Origin: an uncultured Gammaproteobacteria bacterium
Lineage (GTDB): Bacteria; Pseudomonadota; Gammaproteobacteria; GCA-002705445; GCA-002716945
Direction: 5' to 3'
Length of the DNA: 64,000 bases
Assembly: GCA_902559355.1 (NCBI GenBank)
Contig: CACEHM010000002.1
Location: 1 to 64,000, forward strand
The notes under the pieces were generated by a model. The model made no database searches. It was not told the DNA's origin and worked only from the letters and a program-made list of their open reading frames with translations. Made by a program: the position numbers and the translations under genes. Below are positions 61,303 to 64,000 of this stretch, one piece after another (within the stretch, counting starts at the first letter, position 1; each line of letters starts with the position of its first letter).

Positions 61303-61932
61303 TTGGACGATAAGTCTATAATTAAATCATATAAAAGAGTGTCTAGTTTTTATGACTATACATTCGGTAAAGTTTTCAAACCTGGGCAGAAAAAACTTGT
61401 TAGCATGATGGAATGCACACCAACAGATAAAGTGCTAGAGATAGGAATTGGAACAGGAACATCGTATAGCTACTATCCCGATGAAACAGCTGTAATAGGT
61501 ATAGATATATCACCTGATATGTTAGATAAAGCTAGAAATCACATTGAATCAAATCGCCTTAAAAATAAAAGCGTAGTTATGATGAACGGTGAGCAACTTA
61601 AATTTGAAGATAATTCATTTGATAAAGTTGTAGGAATGTATGTCGTATCAGTTACGCAAAATCCTGATTTATTAATCAAAGAAATGAAAAGAGTATGCAA
61701 ACCCAACGGAGATATTTACCTAGTAAACCACTTTAGTTTTGATACTGATAATGCATTAATAAAAGTCCTAGAAAAAGGTTTAATGCCAATAAGTAAGTAC
61801 TTAGGTTGGAGGCCGTATTTTCCATTCTCAGAATTTAATGCTTACGCAAAATTAAACGTACAATCAATCTCCAAGATAAATCTTTTTGACTATTGGGGTA
61901 TTATACACGCAATAAACAGTCCAGTTGACTAG
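61303..61932 (+). CDS. pmtA: SAM-dependent methyltransferase, PmtA-like (phosphatidylethanolamine N-methyltransferase)
   Basis: The 209-aa class I methyltransferase has VLEIGIGTGTSYSYYP (SAM loop, about 47-62), GIDISPDMLDKAR and the N-terminal block RVSSFYDYTFGKVFKPGQKKLV like the soluble Rhodobacter-type PmtA, which makes mono-, di- or phosphatidylcholine from PE. Ubiquinone methyltransferase UbiE is less likely given the YDYTFGKVF region. The start is TTG with AAAGGA upstream. Its TAG stop shares the bases CTAG with the grxD stop. The symbol is tentative. Confidence 0.75.
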   Translation: MDDKSIIKSYKRVSSFYDYTFGKVFKPGQKKLVSMMECTPTDKVLEIGIGTGTSYSYYPDETAVIGIDISPDMLDKARNHIESNRLKNKSVVMMNGEQLKFEDNSFDKVVGMYVVSVTQNPDLLIKEMKRVCKPNGDIYLVNHFSFDTDNALIKVLEKGLMPISKYLGWRPYFPFSEFNAYAKLNVQSISKINLFDYWGIIHAINSPVD

Positions 61933-62243
61933 GCCACAGCCTCGTCAATCATCTTCTGTAGTTCACCTGATTTATGTAAATCTAAAGTTATATCACAACC
62001 ACCTATCAGTTCACCTTTAATATAAAGCTGAGGGAAAGTTGGCCAGTCAGCAAAGTTTGGAAGTTCTTGCATGATTTCTGAATCCAAAATTACATTAACA
62101 TACGAAAATTCTTTACCACAACTTTTCAGGGCTTCAACTGTCCTGGATGAAAATCCACACATTGGCATTTGAGGTGTACCTTTCATATAGATTATTACTG
62201 GACTCTCTTCTACTTGTTTTTTAATTCTTTCTAATGCTGACAT
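61929..62243 (-). CDS. grxD: Monothiol glutaredoxin GrxD
   Basis: The 104-aa CGFS glutaredoxin carries [2Fe-2S] clusters for Fe-S delivery. The motif MCGFSSRTVEALK is at about residues 28-40, with KGTPQMPMCGFS typical of Grx4. Other blocks are DWPTFPQLYIKGELIGGCDI. A promoter with TATAAT and an AAAGGAG ribosome site precede it. It lies downstream of asnB on the same strand. Confidence 0.96.
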   Translation of the reverse strand: MSALERIKKQVEESPVIIYMKGTPQMPMCGFSSRTVEALKSCGKEFSYVNVILDSEIMQELPNFADWPTFPQLYIKGELIGGCDITLDLHKSGELQKMIDEAVA

Positions 62244-62248
62244 ACTAT

Positions 62249-62266
62249 CTCCTTTATTGAATTATA
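62249..62266 (-). promoter_or_regulatory. -10 box and ribosome site of grxD
   Basis: On the minus strand TATAAT (62261-62266) lies 17 nt before the ATG and AAAGGAG (62249-62255) 5 nt before it, a conventional layout in contrast to the leaderless-type promoters elsewhere in the window. Confidence 0.55.
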
Positions 62267-62278
62267 TAACTAGAATGA

Positions 62279-64000
62279 TCATACATCAACGTTAAGTTGT
62301 AACCACCTTTCTAGTAGGGTAAAGTGCCAAAGCTCATTACCATTTAATTTTGTAAAATTATCATTAGGACTTGCGATTAATTTATCAATATATTTTCTAT
62401 TATAGATATTTCTTTCTAAAGCAGCATCACTACACAGAATATTCTTACAATAATCATAAAATCTGTTTTTAATTATCTTGAGTGGAGGTACTGGAAAATA
62501 GAACTTATCTCTATAAATTACTTCATTTTTAAGGTACTTCTCTGATAGTTTTTTTAAATAATATTTATTTATTTTATTTATTTTATTTTCGCTTTTTACA
62601 GATAACATAAATTTAATTAAATCTATATCTAGGAAAGGCACTCTTGCCTCTAATGCATGAGACATAGTCATATTATCAACCCTTTTAACAGGATCATCTA
62701 TTATGAGTGTAGACAGCTCTAATCTTAATACTTTATCAAGTACAGGTAAGTCTTGGTCCATTTCTTTAAATTTATTATTGATCTCATTGAATACATTATT
62801 AGTACTTATATATTTTTTATTTATTGCATTACAATAATTTTCAAATGTCCTATCGAAATAATACTTAGATAATATCTCTGTATCATTTCTGCCTTGATCT
62901 CTCATTATTTGTTCATACCAAAAATAACCTCCGAATACCTCATCTGCTCCTTGACCACTTAATACAACCTTGTTTGACAATGAAACATTCTTTGCTAACA
63001 AGAAAAAAGCTGATGAATCCTGACTGACCATAGGCTCACTCATATTAGATATAACTGTGTCTAGATTATGATATAAATCATCATTGGATATATTATATTT
63101 ATTATGTGACGTTTTAAAATCATCCGCTATTAAATCTGAATAATAAAATTCATTACCAATCTCATTATTTATCGTATTAAACCCAATTGAGTAAGTATTT
63201 AATTCTTCCTTATACTTTTTTGAAATTGCAGTAATTAGACTTGAGTCTAGTCCTCCTGATAACAATATTCCAACTGGAACATCTGCAATATTTAATCTTT
63301 TTTCTACAGCACTATTCAGAAGAACATCAATATTATTGATAATTTCATCATCAGTATATTTTTTTAGTTCGACATTATTGACATCAAAATATTTATGAAG
63401 GTGAGTCTCGCCTGATTTAGTTACATTAAGAGTATGTCCTGGTTCCAATTTTTTTATGCCGTCAATAATTGTATGTGGAGCAGGTACCATAGAATGAATC
63501 GTAAACTGATAGTTCAGGGCGATTGGATTTATTTCAATCTTACTTTTACTACTTAAAATACCTTTCATAGATGACGAGAATACTAACTCACTATTATTTA
63601 TAGAATAATAGAGAGGCTTTATACCTATTCTATCCCTCGCTAAAAAAATATTCTTCTTAGTTAAGTTGTATATGCAAAAGGAAAAAACACCATCATAATG
63701 GTCTACACATTTATCCCCATACTCAATATATGATCTAATTACAACTTCAGTATCACCTGTTGATTTAAAGATATGCCCCTTAGCAATTAGTTTCTCCCTG
63801 ATATCCTTATAGTTATAGATAATGCCATTGAACACGATCACATAATTTTCTACGACCATAGGCTGATTAGACTTATCTGAAGTATCAATAATCGATAATC
63901 TATGATGACCAAGAAATATATCTGTGTTTTTGAATGTTCCTTTTGAGTCTCTTCCTCTATTTGAGATTGAGCTCATTAGATTAGTCAACTTTACATCATT
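62279..64000 (-). CDS. asnB: Glutamine-hydrolysing asparagine synthetase, 5' end outside window
   Basis: Makes asparagine from aspartate, glutamine and ATP. The visible part has the end of the N-terminal glutaminase domain (NRGRDSKGTF, HRLSIIDTSDKSNQPMV, VIVFNGIIYNY) and the synthetase domain with the pyrophosphate loop VPVGILLSGGLDSSLITAI and SGQGADEVFGGY. The frame is open to the window edge at 64000; the catalytic Cys (MCGI) lies beyond it, so the TTG at 63988 is internal. Some homologues act on surface-polysaccharide amidation rather than free asparagine; the length and motifs do not exclude this. Confidence 0.9.
   Translation of the reverse strand, partial: NDVKLTNLMSSISNRGRDSKGTFKNTDIFLGHHRLSIIDTSDKSNQPMVVENYVIVFNGIIYNYKDIREKLIAKGHIFKSTGDTEVVIRSYIEYGDKCVDHYDGVFSFCIYNLTKKNIFLARDRIGIKPLYYSINNSELVFSSSMKGILSSKSKIEINPIALNYQFTIHSMVPAPHTIIDGIKKLEPGHTLNVTKSGETHLHKYFDVNNVELKKYTDDEIINNIDVLLNSAVEKRLNIADVPVGILLSGGLDSSLITAISKKYKEELNTYSIGFNTINNEIGNEFYYSDLIADDFKTSHNKYNISNDDLYHNLDTVISNMSEPMVSQDSSAFFLLAKNVSLSNKVVLSGQGADEVFGGYFWYEQIMRDQGRNDTEILSKYYFDRTFENYCNAINKKYISTNNVFNEINNKFKEMDQDLPVLDKVLRLELSTLIIDDPVKRVDNMTMSHALEARVPFLDIDLIKFMLSVKSENKINKINKYYLKKLSEKYLKNEVIYRDKFYFPVPPLKIIKNRFYDYCKNILCSDAALERNIYNRKYIDKLIASPNDNFTKLNGNELWHFTLLERWLQLNVDV

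Noticed and set aside
62279-63988. TTG at 63988 as the asnB start
   Set aside because: The frame continues to the window edge and the N-terminal catalytic Cys region is missing, so the gene is truncated by the window.
1-64000. CRISPR arrays, insertion sequences, prophage, tRNA or rRNA genes
   Set aside because: I read both strands for regular direct repeats, transposase or integrase motifs, and cloverleaf-like or rRNA sequences and saw none.

Overview
The window is a compact, AT-rich (about one third G+C by eye) chromosomal segment of a Gram-negative gammaproteobacterium. The evidence is outer-membrane biology (LptE, Lnt, TonB receptor, porin, AsmA/YhdP-like protein), peptidoglycan recycling (AmpD, AmpE, Mpl), and gene orders typical of that class: phoH-ybeY-ybeX-lnt, leuS-lptE, nadD-rsfS, yhdP-nitrilase-tldD-pmbA. 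Gene overlaps, convergent genes that share stop codons, and few terminators suggest a streamlined, probably free-living aquatic (marine) organism. A SUP05/Thioglobus-like relative is possible but cannot be proven from this sequence. I saw no tRNA, rRNA, CRISPR array, insertion sequence or phage gene.

Layout. (1) 1-6.4 kb: housekeeping run phoH (5' end outside the window), ybeY, ybeX, lnt, leuS, lptE. (2) 6.4-12.3 kb: a block lying between lptE and holA, genes that are often adjacent. It holds a metallo-hydrolase, pyrD, and a rubrerythrin / Fe-S CCG protein / DUF3501 operon. The rubrerythrin promoter carries a perfect 19-bp Irr-type palindrome over its -10, and an Irr-like Fur-family regulator is encoded next door. 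(3) 12.3-22.4 kb: holA, proA, nadD (apparently starting at ATT), rsfS, yhdP-like, nitrilase, tldD, pmbA. (4) 22.4-26.9 kb, minus strand: nhaA, nadC, a sodium:amino-acid symporter and an unrecognised 371-aa protein.

(5) 27-41 kb is a phosphate island: phoR, pstS, an aquaporin of arsenite-channel type, pstC, pstA, pstB, phoU, phoB, ppk1, ppx, a thioredoxin-type arsenate reductase, a porin, and then mgtE. Nearly identical Pho boxes precede pstS and the porin. The set covers sensing, outer- and inner-membrane uptake, polyphosphate storage, and probably disposal of arsenate that enters with phosphate. (6) 41-45.4 kb: class I ribonucleotide reductase nrdA-nrdB, with a 49-aa membrane protein between them and two NrdR boxes plus a DnaA box upstream. 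(7) 45.4-49.8 kb, minus strand: a cobalamin riboswitch controlling a BtuB-like receptor and a small membrane protein, preceded by an ABC-2 exporter. (8) 49.9-52.9 kb: malyl-CoA lyase and malate-CoA ligase (mcl-mtkA-mtkB), which interconvert malate with glyoxylate plus acetyl-CoA. (9) 52.9-64 kb: tatD-family nuclease, queH, ampE/ampD, rnd, ilvD, a Lon-substrate-domain protein, msrB, mpl, a small membrane protein, a PmtA-like methyltransferase, grxD, and asnB running off the right edge.

The strongest leads are the Irr-boxed rubrerythrin module, the arsenic genes inside the Pho island, the membrane microprotein inside nrdAB, the ATT start of nadD, and a set of -10 boxes placed so close to start codons that leaderless transcripts are likely.
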